Assembly: GCF_016316925.1 (NCBI RefSeq)
Contig: NZ_JAEEGB010000010.1
Location: 79,778-143,777 of the forward strand
Reading direction: 5' to 3'
Source of the DNA: Clostridium aciditolerans
GTDB taxonomy: Bacteria > Bacillota > Clostridia > Clostridiales > Clostridiaceae
DNA length: 64,000 nucleotides
Part shown: piece after piece, positions 53,692 to 62,608 of the stretch
Layout: every line of letters begins with the position of its first letter
Position numbering within the stretch: the first letter of the stretch is position 1
Translations under genes and position numbers: made by a program
The notes under the pieces: model-generated
Told to the model about the DNA's origin: nothing
What the model saw: the letters and a program-made list of their open reading frames with translations, nothing else
The model's database searches: none

Positions 53692-55332
53692 ATGAATGAT
53701 GTTGTATACATAACAGGACATAGAAATCCTGATACAGATTCTATTTGTTCTGCTATATCTTATGCAGAATTTAAAAACAAAATTGGAGTAAATGCACTTC
53801 CAATAAGATTAGGAGATGTGAGCAGAGAAACTCAGTTTGCATTAGATTATTTTGGTGTTAAGGCGCCAAAGCTAATAGAAACTGTTAAGACACAGATAGC
53901 TGATTTAGATATTGACAATGTTACTCCTATTTCTCCTGATACTTCATTGAAATCCGCTTGGTCAATGATAAGAAAAAATAATGTAAAAACTCTTCCTGTA
54001 GTTGATGACGAAGATACACTAGTAGGTTTAGCTTCTCAATCAAATATAACTTCTTGTTACATGGATATATGGGATACTAATGTAATTGAAAAAAGCGGCA
54101 CAAGTCTTGAAAATATACTAGATACTCTTTCAGCTAAGTGCATATATGCAGCAGAAGATAATCCAAAGTTTACTGGAAAAGTAGTAGTTGCTGCTATGGA
54201 GCCTGAAAATGCTGAAGAATTTATAGACGCAGGAGACATTGTAATTTGTGGTAATAGAGAAGATGCTCAAACAGTTATTATTAACGGTCATGCATCTCTT
54301 ATGATAATTACTGGTAATCATAGTGCAAGTGATGAAATACTGGAAAAAGCGAAAGAAGTTAAGTGTTCAGTAATAGTAACACCTTATGACACTTTTACAA
54401 CATCTAGATTAATAACTCAAAGCATTCCAGTTAGCTATGTAATGACTAAGGATAACTTAGTGTCCTTTAAAACTGATGATTTAATTGATGATGTAAGAGA
54501 AGTTATGCTTCAAACTAGATATAGAAGTTATCCAGTAGTAAATGCTGAAAATAAAATAGTTGGAAGCATTTCAAGATATCACTTAATCTCAAAGGATAAG
54601 AAAAAAGTAATACTTGTAGATCATAATGAAAAGGCTCAATCCGTTCATGGTCTTGAAGATGCTGAAATCGTAGAAATTATTGATCACCATAAAATTGGAG
54701 CTGTTCAGACAGGCAATCCTATATACTTTAGAAATGAACCTGTAGGATGTACTTGTACGATAGTTGCATCTTTATTCTTCGAAAATGGGATAAGACCATC
54801 TAAGAAAATCGCTGGTCTTTTATGCTCAGCTATTATTTCAGATACACTATTATTAAAATCACCTACATCAACTAAGACAGATGAGCTTGTACTAAAGAGA
54901 TTAGCAAGTATAGCTGATATAGATCCTGAAAAATTTGCAAAGGAAATGTTTAAAGCCGGTTCATCATTAGAAGGAAAAACACCAGAGCAAATACTTAACC
55001 AAGATTTTAAACCATTTACAATGAATGATATTAAAGTTGGAGTTGGCCAAATTTCAACTATGGATACTGAAGGATTTGAAGTGGTAAGAAAAGATATGCT
55101 TCAGTTAATGGAAAAAAGATGTGAGTCTGAAGGTTTTGGACTAATATTACTTTTAGTAACTGATATATTAGAAGGCGGCTCAGAATTAATTGCTGTAGGT
55201 CCTTATAAAGATGCAGTTGAGAGAGCCTTTGGAGTAACTCTTGAAAATAATAGCGCTTACGCAGCTGGAGTTATGTCAAGAAAGAAACAGGTTATTCCAC
55301 AATTAACAGCTGCAATGTCAACAAAAAAATAA
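53692..55332 (+). CDS. Manganese-dependent inorganic pyrophosphatase with CBS and DRTGG domains
   Basis: This 546-residue family II PPase has regulatory inserts. DHH domain motifs: YITGHRNPDTDSICSA at the N-terminus, then VDHNEKAQS and EIIDHHKIGAV after the insert. The insert (about 65-300) holds two CBS repeats separated by a DRTGG domain; such enzymes are inhibited by AMP/ADP and activated by ATP or diadenosine polyphosphates. The C-terminal DHHA2 domain is complete (ends VIPQLTAAMSTKK). AGGAGG SD lies 7 nt before ATG. It hydrolyses pyrophosphate in the cytosol. Confidence 0.95.
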   Translation: MNDVVYITGHRNPDTDSICSAISYAEFKNKIGVNALPIRLGDVSRETQFALDYFGVKAPKLIETVKTQIADLDIDNVTPISPDTSLKSAWSMIRKNNVKTLPVVDDEDTLVGLASQSNITSCYMDIWDTNVIEKSGTSLENILDTLSAKCIYAAEDNPKFTGKVVVAAMEPENAEEFIDAGDIVICGNREDAQTVIINGHASLMIITGNHSASDEILEKAKEVKCSVIVTPYDTFTTSRLITQSIPVSYVMTKDNLVSFKTDDLIDDVREVMLQTRYRSYPVVNAENKIVGSISRYHLISKDKKKVILVDHNEKAQSVHGLEDAEIVEIIDHHKIGAVQTGNPIYFRNEPVGCTCTIVASLFFENGIRPSKKIAGLLCSAIISDTLLLKSPTSTKTDELVLKRLASIADIDPEKFAKEMFKAGSSLEGKTPEQILNQDFKPFTMNDIKVGVGQISTMDTEGFEVVRKDMLQLMEKRCESEGFGLILLLVTDILEGGSELIAVGPYKDAVERAFGVTLENNSAYAAGVMSRKKQVIPQLTAAMSTKK

Positions 55333-55338
55333 GATTTC

Positions 55339-55364
55339 AAGGCCGAAAGTTAACTTTCGGCCTT
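55339..55364. terminator. Bidirectional terminator between convergent genes
   Basis: A perfect 26-bp palindrome made of AAGGCCGAAAGTT and its complement, between the PPase stop and the GGDEF-EAL stop. T tracts on both sides are short, so strength rests on the GC-rich stem. Confidence 0.75.
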
Positions 55365-55366
55365 AT

Positions 55367-57943
55367 CTATATCATCTTCTCAAACTCTTCTAAACTCACT
55401 GGCCTGCTGAAATAGTACCCCTGTATCTCATCACAGCCTAAATCTTTTAACAACAGAAATTGTTCTTCTGTTTCCACACCTTCCGCTACTACTGTTAACC
55501 CTAGCCCGTGAACTAAATTTATAACACTATTTGCAACAAATCTTTCTTTTAAATCCAGTGTAATATTATCTATAAAGGACTTGTCTATTTTAACTGAATT
55601 AATAGGCAACTGTTTTAAATAACTTAAAGAGGAATATCCAGTTCCAAAATCATCTAGTGAAATCTTTATACCCATGTCTTTTAATTTATTTAAAGTTCTA
55701 ATAGATGCTTCAAAGTTTTCTATTATCATTGTCTCAGTTATTTCAACTTCTAAATAAGATGGTAGCAATCCCGTCTCTTTCAACATATCTTTTATTTTAT
55801 AAAATATTTTTTCATCTGCTAACTGACAAGCTGAAAGATTTACCGCTACTCTAACAGGTTTAAACCCTCTATCTATCCACTTTTTATTTTGTAAACATGA
55901 TGTTTTCATCACATGTTCTCCAATAGGAAGAATTACTCCTTTTTCTTCAGCAAAGTTGATAAATTGGCTTGGCGGAACCATAGTTCCATCCTCCTTTTGC
56001 CATCTAACAAGCGCCTCCATACCAACAATCTCTTTAGTATCCACCTTAATTTTAGGTTGATAAAAAACCTTAAATTCATTGTTATGTAAAGCCCTTTTAA
56101 GTTCGTTTAATAGTTTTGTATCCTCATAGATAGTTGATTGCATTTTATGTCTATAAAATACATATTTATTTTTTCCGTTTCTTTTAGCATAATACATGGC
56201 ATCATCAGAGTAGTTAAAAAGCGTCTGCATATCATATCCATAATCCGGTATCATAGTTATTCCTACGCTAGCAGTAATATAATATATCTTCTGTCCATTT
56301 AAAGAGAAAGGATTTTTAAATATATTTAGAAGTCTTTTAGCAAATTCTTCAACTTCATCTTTGTCTTTTATCCCTGTAAGTAAAAACAAAAACTCATCAC
56401 CACCAAGATGACATGCATAATCAGTTCTTTTTAATAAGTTTTTAAATTGATTGGAAATTTTACTTAGAAATTTATCTCCTGCAAAATGTCCAATTGTGTC
56501 ATTAATAGCCTTAAAATTGTCCATATCAACAAAAACTAATGCTGCATTTGCATTAGCATATTCAAGCTCCTTTAACAAATTAGGGAATTTATTCATTGCA
56601 TAGGTTCTATTATAAAGACCAGTAACTTCGCTAGTATATGCGATATTTTCTATAATTCTCTCGTATGTTTTTCTTTCCGTAATATCTGTAAAAGATCCAG
56701 CTATATAAGTAGCTTTTCCACTTTCATCCCATAAAGCCTTACCTCTACAATAAATATATTTATCTTCATCATTATTTGCTGTTATCTTTATTTCATCACT
56801 ATAAAGGTTCTCCTGCTTTTCCAAATAACTTTTAAGTTTATCAAAAATTTTTGAGTTATTATTTTTATAGATATAGTTTTTACATTGCGAAATACTAAAA
56901 TTGCTTCCTTCAGCTTCTATGTCAAAAATCTCCTTGCACCTATCTGAAACAAATACTTTTTCATTCTTCATATCTATGTCCCATATACCATCACTTGATC
57001 CCTCTACCGCTAGTTGATACCTTCTTTCACTTATTTCTAATAATTTTTGGCTTTCTTTAAGGTCATTGTACTGTTTCCTAAGCTCCTTTTCTGCATTAGA
57101 TAACTCTCCATGCAGTAATGATAGCTCCTTATAACTAGATTTTAATTTTTTCCCATATTCCTTACTTTTAGTAATATCAAGGCTTATTCCTCCAATAAAA
57201 TCTTTTCCATCAACTTGGTGAATTGGAAACTTATAAGTAATATAATTTCGAAGATTTCCATCTACATTTATAATCTCCTCTTTCTCGGTGAACTCTCCAT
57301 GTTTTAACTCTAAAGCTTTCATATCAGACTTAGTAATCTTATCTCCTAATTCTTTTCCCCATATCTCCGCATTAGTTTTGCCTGTCAATTCCTCCAAGGG
57401 TGAATTTAAAATACTACTAAATTTTTTACTTAAAACTATGTTTCTTGTGTCTTTGTCCTTTAGGTATGTTAGTACTGGCATACTTTCTATAAAATCCCTA
57501 AATCTTTCATTGCTCTCATGCAGTTCCTCTGCCATAGCTTTAAAATCTGTTACATCTCGCACTATAGATAGAGCTGCAACAACATCATTATTTTTACCTC
57601 TTATAGGTGTTACAACGGAGGATAGAAAAATCTTATCTCCATTCTTTTTAATTCTTTCCGTTACAAAGTTTTTAATTTTTTCTCCGCTTTTTATTCTTGT
57701 TAATATGCCTTTAAACTGTTCTTTTTTATCTTCTGGTATAATATCAAAAATACTTGTCCCAACCATTTCACTGCTATTATATCCGTAAATTTTTTCTGCT
57801 GCTTTATTCCAGTCTAAAACTTTACCATCTAATGTCTCAACTATAATGGCATCATAGGAAGATTCTATTATAGAGTAAAAACAGGATCTCATTTCTTTAT
57901 CTTCACATAATGAATCTAAGACCTTAGAAAAAATATCTTTCAT
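55367..57943 (-). CDS. PAS-PAS-PAS-GGDEF-EAL cyclic-di-GMP protein
   Basis: This 858-residue soluble protein has three PAS/PAC modules (about 16-135, 145-265, 305-425), a GGDEF domain (about 437-595, motif LGGDEFLFL) and an EAL domain (about 610-855). EAL catalytic motifs are present: GMEALVRWQ, NLSACQLAD, EITETMIIEN, SLDDFGTGYSSLSYLK and KIDKSFIDN. Both cyclase and phosphodiesterase sites look intact. The PAS modules imply control by ligand or redox. It could link to motility and type IV pili, both encoded here. It is a single gene with no recognised partner. Confidence 0.94.
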   Translation of the reverse strand: MKDIFSKVLDSLCEDKEMRSCFYSIIESSYDAIIVETLDGKVLDWNKAAEKIYGYNSSEMVGTSIFDIIPEDKKEQFKGILTRIKSGEKIKNFVTERIKKNGDKIFLSSVVTPIRGKNNDVVAALSIVRDVTDFKAMAEELHESNERFRDFIESMPVLTYLKDKDTRNIVLSKKFSSILNSPLEELTGKTNAEIWGKELGDKITKSDMKALELKHGEFTEKEEIINVDGNLRNYITYKFPIHQVDGKDFIGGISLDITKSKEYGKKLKSSYKELSLLHGELSNAEKELRKQYNDLKESQKLLEISERRYQLAVEGSSDGIWDIDMKNEKVFVSDRCKEIFDIEAEGSNFSISQCKNYIYKNNNSKIFDKLKSYLEKQENLYSDEIKITANNDEDKYIYCRGKALWDESGKATYIAGSFTDITERKTYERIIENIAYTSEVTGLYNRTYAMNKFPNLLKELEYANANAALVFVDMDNFKAINDTIGHFAGDKFLSKISNQFKNLLKRTDYACHLGGDEFLFLLTGIKDKDEVEEFAKRLLNIFKNPFSLNGQKIYYITASVGITMIPDYGYDMQTLFNYSDDAMYYAKRNGKNKYVFYRHKMQSTIYEDTKLLNELKRALHNNEFKVFYQPKIKVDTKEIVGMEALVRWQKEDGTMVPPSQFINFAEEKGVILPIGEHVMKTSCLQNKKWIDRGFKPVRVAVNLSACQLADEKIFYKIKDMLKETGLLPSYLEVEITETMIIENFEASIRTLNKLKDMGIKISLDDFGTGYSSLSYLKQLPINSVKIDKSFIDNITLDLKERFVANSVINLVHGLGLTVVAEGVETEEQFLLLKDLGCDEIQGYYFSRPVSLEEFEKMI

Positions 57944-58055
57944 ATAATCACCCTTAAAAATTTTAATTATTTTACAATAAATTAATTTTTATCCACTTAC
58001 TATATAATACTATAAAATTTAACATCAATTATTAAACAATTTGTTAATGTAAAAA

Positions 58056-58098
58056 GCACCTACAATATGTATAATGTTCAAATACATATTGTAGGTGC
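58056..58098 (-). terminator. Terminator after the Met-rich repeat gene
   Basis: A perfect 17-bp stem (GCACCTACAATATGTAT, 58056-58072, with 58082-58098) followed on the minus strand by TTTTTACATT. Confidence 0.82.
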
Positions 58099-58171
58099 CT
58101 AATGTTAGAACTATAAAACATAGTAATACTATTAATTTCTAAATATGGATTTCTCTTAAAAGATCTATATT

Positions 58172-59119
58172 CTAATCTTCTATTTCTTTCATATCTACAG
58201 TTTTTATCTTTACATCAACAATGTCTTCAGATATGTTCTCTGCCATTATAGGCTGTCTTTCATATTCCATATTCATTGCTGGAGATGTCATATCCATCAT
58301 TGGTTCCTGCATTGACTGATACATAGGCTGTGCACCCATCATTGGAGATGTCATATCTATCATAGGCTCCTGCATTGACTGATACATAGGCTGTGCACCC
58401 ATCATTGGAGATGTCATATCCATCATAGGCTCCTGCATTGGTTGATACATAGGCTGTGTATCCATCATCGGAGATGTCATATCCATCATTGGTTCCTGCA
58501 TTGACTGATACATAGGCTGTGCACCCATCATTGGAGATGTCATATCTATCATAGGCTCCTGCATTGGTTGATTCATAGGCTGTGTACCCATCATTGGAGA
58601 TGCCATATCCATCATAGGGTCCTGCATTGGCTGATACATAGGATTCATACCCATCATTGGGAACTCCATATCCATCATAGGTTCTTGCATTGGCTGATAC
58701 ATAGGATTCATGCCCATCATTGGGAACTCCATATCCATCATAGGTTCTTGCATTGGCTGATACATAGGATTCATACCCATCATTGGGAACTCCATACCCA
58801 TCATAGGCATATATGGCTGCATATCTCCCATGTACATCATCGGATACATCATTGATGGCATCATTTCCATTGGTTCTATCCTAGGCATATAATAGTCATT
58901 ATACTCATCATAATCACAGTGATCATGTCTATGGTCATCATACCTAGTACTTTGTTCCATATGCCAGTCATTCATGTACTCCATGTGGTACATATCATCC
59001 ATATCACGCATATATTGCGGTTCCATTAAAGGTTGCATATACATACAATCCATCATAGGACAATGATAATACATATCTTTGTCATCTTTTTTATTACAGG
59101 ATTTTTTTCTTGTATCCAC
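58172..59119 (-). CDS. Methionine-rich tandem-repeat protein (unknown function)
   Basis: This 315-residue protein has an extreme Met/Pro/Gln content. The N-terminal part (1-111) is rich in Met, Tyr, Asp and His, with DDHRHDHCDYDEYND and a few cysteines. Residues 112-279 are eight tandem 21-residue units built on PMMGxxPMYQPMQEP followed by a MMDM-type segment. The C-terminus (280-315) ends in a hydrophilic VDVKIKTVDMKEIED. There is no signal peptide or membrane helix. It is not recognised. Similar Met/Tyr/His-rich repetitive proteins occur as spore-coat or metal-binding proteins. It lies 71 nt downstream of the flagellar gene but has its own terminator. Confidence 0.8.
   Translation of the reverse strand: MDTRKKSCNKKDDKDMYYHCPMMDCMYMQPLMEPQYMRDMDDMYHMEYMNDWHMEQSTRYDDHRHDHCDYDEYNDYYMPRIEPMEMMPSMMYPMMYMGDMQPYMPMMGMEFPMMGMNPMYQPMQEPMMDMEFPMMGMNPMYQPMQEPMMDMEFPMMGMNPMYQPMQDPMMDMASPMMGTQPMNQPMQEPMIDMTSPMMGAQPMYQSMQEPMMDMTSPMMDTQPMYQPMQEPMMDMTSPMMGAQPMYQSMQEPMIDMTSPMMGAQPMYQSMQEPMMDMTSPAMNMEYERQPIMAENISEDIVDVKIKTVDMKEIED
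58283..58786 (-). repeat. Tandem 63-bp coding repeat (8 units)
   Basis: Eight in-frame 63-bp units within the Met-rich gene. Three promoter-proximal units carry G-M-N-P-M-Y and E-F/A-S ends; five distal units carry A/T-Q-P-M-Y and T-S ends. The two subgroups suggest stepwise duplication. The opposite strand is also open through the array (His/Leu/Ile-rich), a by-product of the repeat. Confidence 0.9.
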
Positions 59120-59190
59120 TCAAAATTCCTCCTAAAAATAACATACATCAATATATTATATGTGGATACAAGTGTTTTGTTTACAAAAAT

Positions 59191-59982
59191 CTATCTACCC
59201 TTCATATTGTTTATCATTCCCCACATTTCATCACCGGTTTTTAATGCTCTTGATCCCATCTCAAAAGCTCTTTGTGCTACTATCATATCCGTAAGCTCTT
59301 TTCCCACATCTACATTAGAGTCTTCAACAAATCCTTGAAGTATATTTGCCTTTGTTGTTCCATTCATTTGTGCACCTTGATTTAACGTATATAGGTTTTG
59401 TCCTATAGGATTCAATGACTCTTGACTTACTGTACTATAAAGATTTATTTTACCGTAATGAACACTGTCATTATTATGATTCAAATATATCTCCCCATCT
59501 TCCTTTACGGAAAAATTATCGTTTGTAAACCCGACTCCCTCACTAAGTAAATTTTGTCCATCCTCAGTAAACTCTATATCTAATCTATTACCACTTTTAT
59601 CTACGAGCTCACCATTTGAATTTATATTAAAACTTCCCGCTCTTTCATATCCTTTAGATCCATCTGGCAGCGTGACTCTAAAATATCCTTCTCCGTCTAT
59701 TGCAAAGTCTGTTTTGGAGTCTGTGCTTCGTAAATTACCCTGTTCAATATCTCTTATCCAGTTTCCAGCCTTAACGCCTGTACCGTTTAGAATACTATTT
59801 TGATTATCATTAGTAGGATATCCTTTCCTTTTTAAGCTTTCATAAACTAAATCCTGAAAACTAACATCTTCTCTTTTATATCCTACAGTATTGACATTGG
59901 CAATATTATTTGAAATACTATCTAACTTTTGCTGCTGAGCATTCATAGCACTTCTACCAGTCCATATAGATCTTAATACCAT
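59191..59982 (-). CDS. flgG: Flagellar hook-basal body protein (FlgG-type)
   Basis: This 263-residue axial protein of the flagellar rod starts MVLRSIWTGRSAMNAQQQKL, with the rod signature SISNNIANVNTVGYKRED. The conserved DFAIDGEGYFRVTLPDG follows in the middle, and the C-terminal helix SNVDVGKELTDMIVAQRAFE is present. It forms a pair with the protein at 60009-60788; in Bacillus the equivalents are FlhO/FlhP. Which is distal (FlgG) and which proximal is inferred from length and the VAQRAFE ending. Confidence 0.9.
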   Translation of the reverse strand: MVLRSIWTGRSAMNAQQQKLDSISNNIANVNTVGYKREDVSFQDLVYESLKRKGYPTNDNQNSILNGTGVKAGNWIRDIEQGNLRSTDSKTDFAIDGEGYFRVTLPDGSKGYERAGSFNINSNGELVDKSGNRLDIEFTEDGQNLLSEGVGFTNDNFSVKEDGEIYLNHNNDSVHYGKINLYSTVSQESLNPIGQNLYTLNQGAQMNGTTKANILQGFVEDSNVDVGKELTDMIVAQRAFEMGSRALKTGDEMWGMINNMKGR

Positions 59983-60008
59983 ACAAATTCCCCTCTCTCT
60001 AATGAGTC

Positions 60009-60788
60009 CTACCTAACGCTTCCTACTTCATTTACTGCTTTTCCTAAGGTTTCATCCATTGATTGTACAATTTTTTGATTTGTTTCAAAGCTTCTCATAG
60101 TAGTAATCATGTTAGTCATTTCATTTATTACATTTACATTAGATTTTTCTAATGAATTTTGTTTTACTACAGCATTATTTTCTGCAGCATTATTACCTTG
60201 ATAAAGGTTGTCTCCAATCTTCTTTATACTATTATAATCATTAAAATCTACTGTATATAATTTATAGGCTTTATTATCATTTATACTTATATTGCCATAT
60301 ACGTCACTAGTTAATTTACCGTCACCTACATTTATCGGCTCTAACTGATTTGTTGCTAAGTTTCTTCCAATTACTGAATCTCCAGCATCATTTACAAGAA
60401 TTCCTTTCATATTCACATGAAAGTGACCATCTCTTGTGTAGTACTGCCCATTATTAATTCCATCATTTCGCTGAACAGTAAAAAAGCCTTTTCCATCAAT
60501 AGCAAAGTCAGTAGGTTTTCCTGTATCCTGTATCATCCCCTGAGTAAAATCTGTATTTACTGAGTCTACTCTACTTCCAAGACTAAGTGTTCCTATTTCA
60601 TTTCTTACATTTTTTCCACCAACTACTTTATCATAGTTTTCCAGTAGAACATCATCAAATCTTCTAATAGCTAGGTTATCTTGTTTAAATCCTACAGTGG
60701 TTGAATTACCTAAGTTACTTGTTATTACATCCTGTTTTGCCTCCTGCGTTATCATTCCTGATACTGCAGTATAAAGCCCTCTTATCAT
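60009..60788 (-). CDS. Flagellar basal-body rod protein (FlgF/FlhO-type)
   Basis: This 259-residue protein starts MIRGLYTAVSGMITQEAKQD, with ITSNLGNSTTVGFKQDN, then DFAIDGKGFFTVQRNDG and the C-terminal SNVNVINEMTNMITTMRSFE. It belongs to the FlgE/F/G rod-hook family and is 26 nt upstream of the FlgG-type gene. Its ATG overlaps the stop of a small upstream frame (60785). Confidence 0.9.
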   Translation of the reverse strand: MIRGLYTAVSGMITQEAKQDVITSNLGNSTTVGFKQDNLAIRRFDDVLLENYDKVVGGKNVRNEIGTLSLGSRVDSVNTDFTQGMIQDTGKPTDFAIDGKGFFTVQRNDGINNGQYYTRDGHFHVNMKGILVNDAGDSVIGRNLATNQLEPINVGDGKLTSDVYGNISINDNKAYKLYTVDFNDYNSIKKIGDNLYQGNNAAENNAVVKQNSLEKSNVNVINEMTNMITTMRSFETNQKIVQSMDETLGKAVNEVGSVR

Positions 60789-60982
60789 TTGCTCACTCCC
60801 TTATCATTAATAACCTTTACTTCATCTGGATACATCATTCCCATGGATCTAGCTCTATCTTCAATTTGACTTTTGCTCAATTGATAGTTAATTTTAGCTC
60901 CTGCCATAGCTGTTGTAGCTATAACAATACCTATGCCTATGCCTATTAAAATTTTTCTGTCGCTTAAAAAACCTATTACAAT
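60785..60982 (-). CDS. Small membrane protein in the flagellar operon (non-standard start)
   Basis: An open frame of about 65 residues reads GFLSDRKILIGIGIGIVIAT (one transmembrane helix), then KINYQLSKSQIEDRARSMGM and MYPDEVKVINDKGVSK, with its stop overlapping the next ATG by 4 nt. The frame is closed at both ends by genes in the same direction and looks coding: charged residues and a coherent helix. There is no ATG, GTG or TTG before the helix. ATT at 60982 or ATA at 60997 (inside the upstream gene's last codons, just after AAAGGA) are the options. The start is therefore unresolved. Confidence 0.5.
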   Translation of the reverse strand: MVIGFLSDRKILIGIGIGIVIATTAMAGAKINYQLSKSQIEDRARSMGMMYPDEVKVINDKGVSK

Positions 60983-60984
60983 CT

Positions 60985-61623
60985 TTACTTTATGTATAAT
61001 TCCTTTATTAATAGTACTTCCCCCTTGCCAATACCTATCTTTTCTGATATTTCATCAACCGATAAACCTTCATCTAAAAGCTTACTTATTTCATCCACTT
61101 TTACGTTATTACGTTTTACGCTGCTACCTTTTTTCTGATAAGCTTCATTATTTTTATTTATATTTTCTTCTTCTGTATTATTCTCGTCTATGCCATTTAT
61201 AGGCGTACTATCATCGATTAAATAATTGACAAATGTATTATTTTCATTTACATCTATACTATTAATTACATCATTACTACCACTAATATTTTCGTATTCT
61301 ACGTCCATTTTATTTAGTGCATAATCTTCATTTTTATAATTATCTTCTATTTTTTCTTTATTATCGCTTCTATGATTATCTTCTATATAAATATCATTTT
61401 CACTTAGTTCTCTATCAGCTTTTAAATCTTCAATCTCTCTTTGCAGCTCCAAAACTGTTTCTGCAAATTCTTTTCTAAGCTTTCCTATCTCCAAATCATA
61501 ATCCTTCATACTATTTTCACTATGTTCCAAAACATTACTGAAGGTTCTCTTTTCCTTTCTAATAGCGTTGATATTTAGCGCTATTAGCAGTATTCCAATT
61601 AACAAAAGCCCAACTGCAGTCAT
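60985..61623 (-). CDS. DUF6115-like membrane-anchored protein with coiled coil
   Basis: This 212-residue protein has an N-terminal transmembrane helix (about 3-20), a coiled coil (about 35-75), a long Asn/Asp/Glu-rich low-complexity linker, and a C-terminal helix-turn-helix-like segment. That segment reads SKLLDEGLSVDEISEKIGIG, then KGEVLLIKELYIK. The C-terminal segment is what I associate with DUF6115 proteins found beside fliA/flhG in clostridia. The role is unknown. Confidence 0.75.
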   Translation of the reverse strand: MTAVGLLLIGILLIALNINAIRKEKRTFSNVLEHSENSMKDYDLEIGKLRKEFAETVLELQREIEDLKADRELSENDIYIEDNHRSDNKEKIEDNYKNEDYALNKMDVEYENISGSNDVINSIDVNENNTFVNYLIDDSTPINGIDENNTEEENINKNNEAYQKKGSSVKRNNVKVDEISKLLDEGLSVDEISEKIGIGKGEVLLIKELYIK

Positions 61624-61640
61624 AGCTCCTCCTTATTTTA

Positions 61641-61859
61641 AAGAGGACAATTGACAGAGGACAGTGGACAGTGAAGGTGAGTTTTCCTCCTTACGTCAGA
61701 AAACTATTATATTTTTAAGCTCGTTTTGCCAAGGCGAAACATCGACTCATAGTATAAATTAAAGATTTTTCGCAGCATAGCGGAGAAAAATCCTCCTTCA
61801 CTGTCCTCTGTCAATTGTCAATTGTCCTCTAATAAAAACATTGCTTCGCAATATTTTTA
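61641..61859 (-). repeat. Modular palindromic element (family A), copy 7, short form, inverted
   Basis: 219 bp between fliA and the DUF6115 gene. Heptads are GAGGACA, ATTGACA, GAGGACA and an irregular GTGGACA. Then come GAGTTTTCCTCCTTACGTC, a GTTTTGC/GCGAAAC hairpin, the ATTTTTCGC...GGAGAAAAATCC hairpin, TGTCCTC, TGTCAAT, TGTCAAT, TGTCCTC and a TTGCTTCGCAA palindrome. It interrupts a flagellar operon without breaking a gene. Confidence 0.85.
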
Positions 61860-61875
61860 GTTAACTTTCCTTATT

Positions 61876-62604
61876 CTAACTTATATATTTCAATTTAACC
61901 ATAGCTTTCCTCAAATGAACTATAGCTCTACTATGAAGCTGACATACTCTAGATTCTGAAACACTTAGCACCTGTCCAATTTCCTTTAATGTGAGTCCAT
62001 CATAATAATAGAGAGATAAAACTGTCCTATCTTTTTCATTTAACAGATCTATAGCTTTAGCTAAATATTCTAATTCTTCTTTTTCTTCAAGACTTTTCTC
62101 AGGACTTGGACTTTTATCGTCCTGAATAGTACCAATAAGCGGAATATCATCTTCTTCTGAAAATATTAAGTCCTCTAAAGACACAATTGATATATAGTTT
62201 ATATAATTTTCGATTTCCATCATTTCTTTTAAGCTAATTTTAAGTTCTGCAATTATTTCAGCATCTGAGGGCTCTCTTCCAAATCGTTTTTGAAGTCTTT
62301 CTACTGCATCATTATATCTATTGAGCTTATCCATAGCCCCTTTTGATATAGGACTATTTTTTCTTAATTCATCTATCATTGATCCCTTTATTCTTATAGA
62401 TGCATATGTGGAAAACTTCATTCCTCTTGTTTCATCGAATTTATTTATAGCATCCATAAGCCCAATCATTCCATAGCTTACTAGGTCTTCATATTCTATA
62501 TACTTAGTTTTTCCTATTATTACTCTTGAAGCTATATATTTAACTAATGGTATATACTTCTTAACCAGTTCTTCCCTTACATCTAAACCATCAACTAGTG
62601 ACAT
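61876..62604 (-). CDS. fliA: Flagellar sigma factor FliA/SigD (sigma-28 family)
   Basis: This 242-residue protein has sigma region 2 (DYEDLVSYGMIGLMDAINKF-like segment, then GMKFSTYASIRIKGSMIDEL), region 3 and region 4. Region 4 reads LKEIGQVLSVSESRVCQLHS, then RAIVHLRKAM. It directs transcription of late flagellar and chemotaxis genes. It lies 4 nt downstream of the YcgR-like gene in the order flhG-ycgR-fliA, standard for clostridia. A family A repeat follows it. Confidence 0.95.
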   Translation of the reverse strand: MSLVDGLDVREELVKKYIPLVKYIASRVIIGKTKYIEYEDLVSYGMIGLMDAINKFDETRGMKFSTYASIRIKGSMIDELRKNSPISKGAMDKLNRYNDAVERLQKRFGREPSDAEIIAELKISLKEMMEIENYINYISIVSLEDLIFSEEDDIPLIGTIQDDKSPSPEKSLEEKEELEYLAKAIDLLNEKDRTVLSLYYYDGLTLKEIGQVLSVSESRVCQLHSRAIVHLRKAMVKLKYIS

Positions 62605-62608
62605 GAAG

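Noticed and set aside
58568-58855. Plus-strand His/Leu/Ile-rich open frame opposite the Met-rich gene
   Set aside because: It mirrors the 63-bp tandem repeat; it has no SD and ends within the array.
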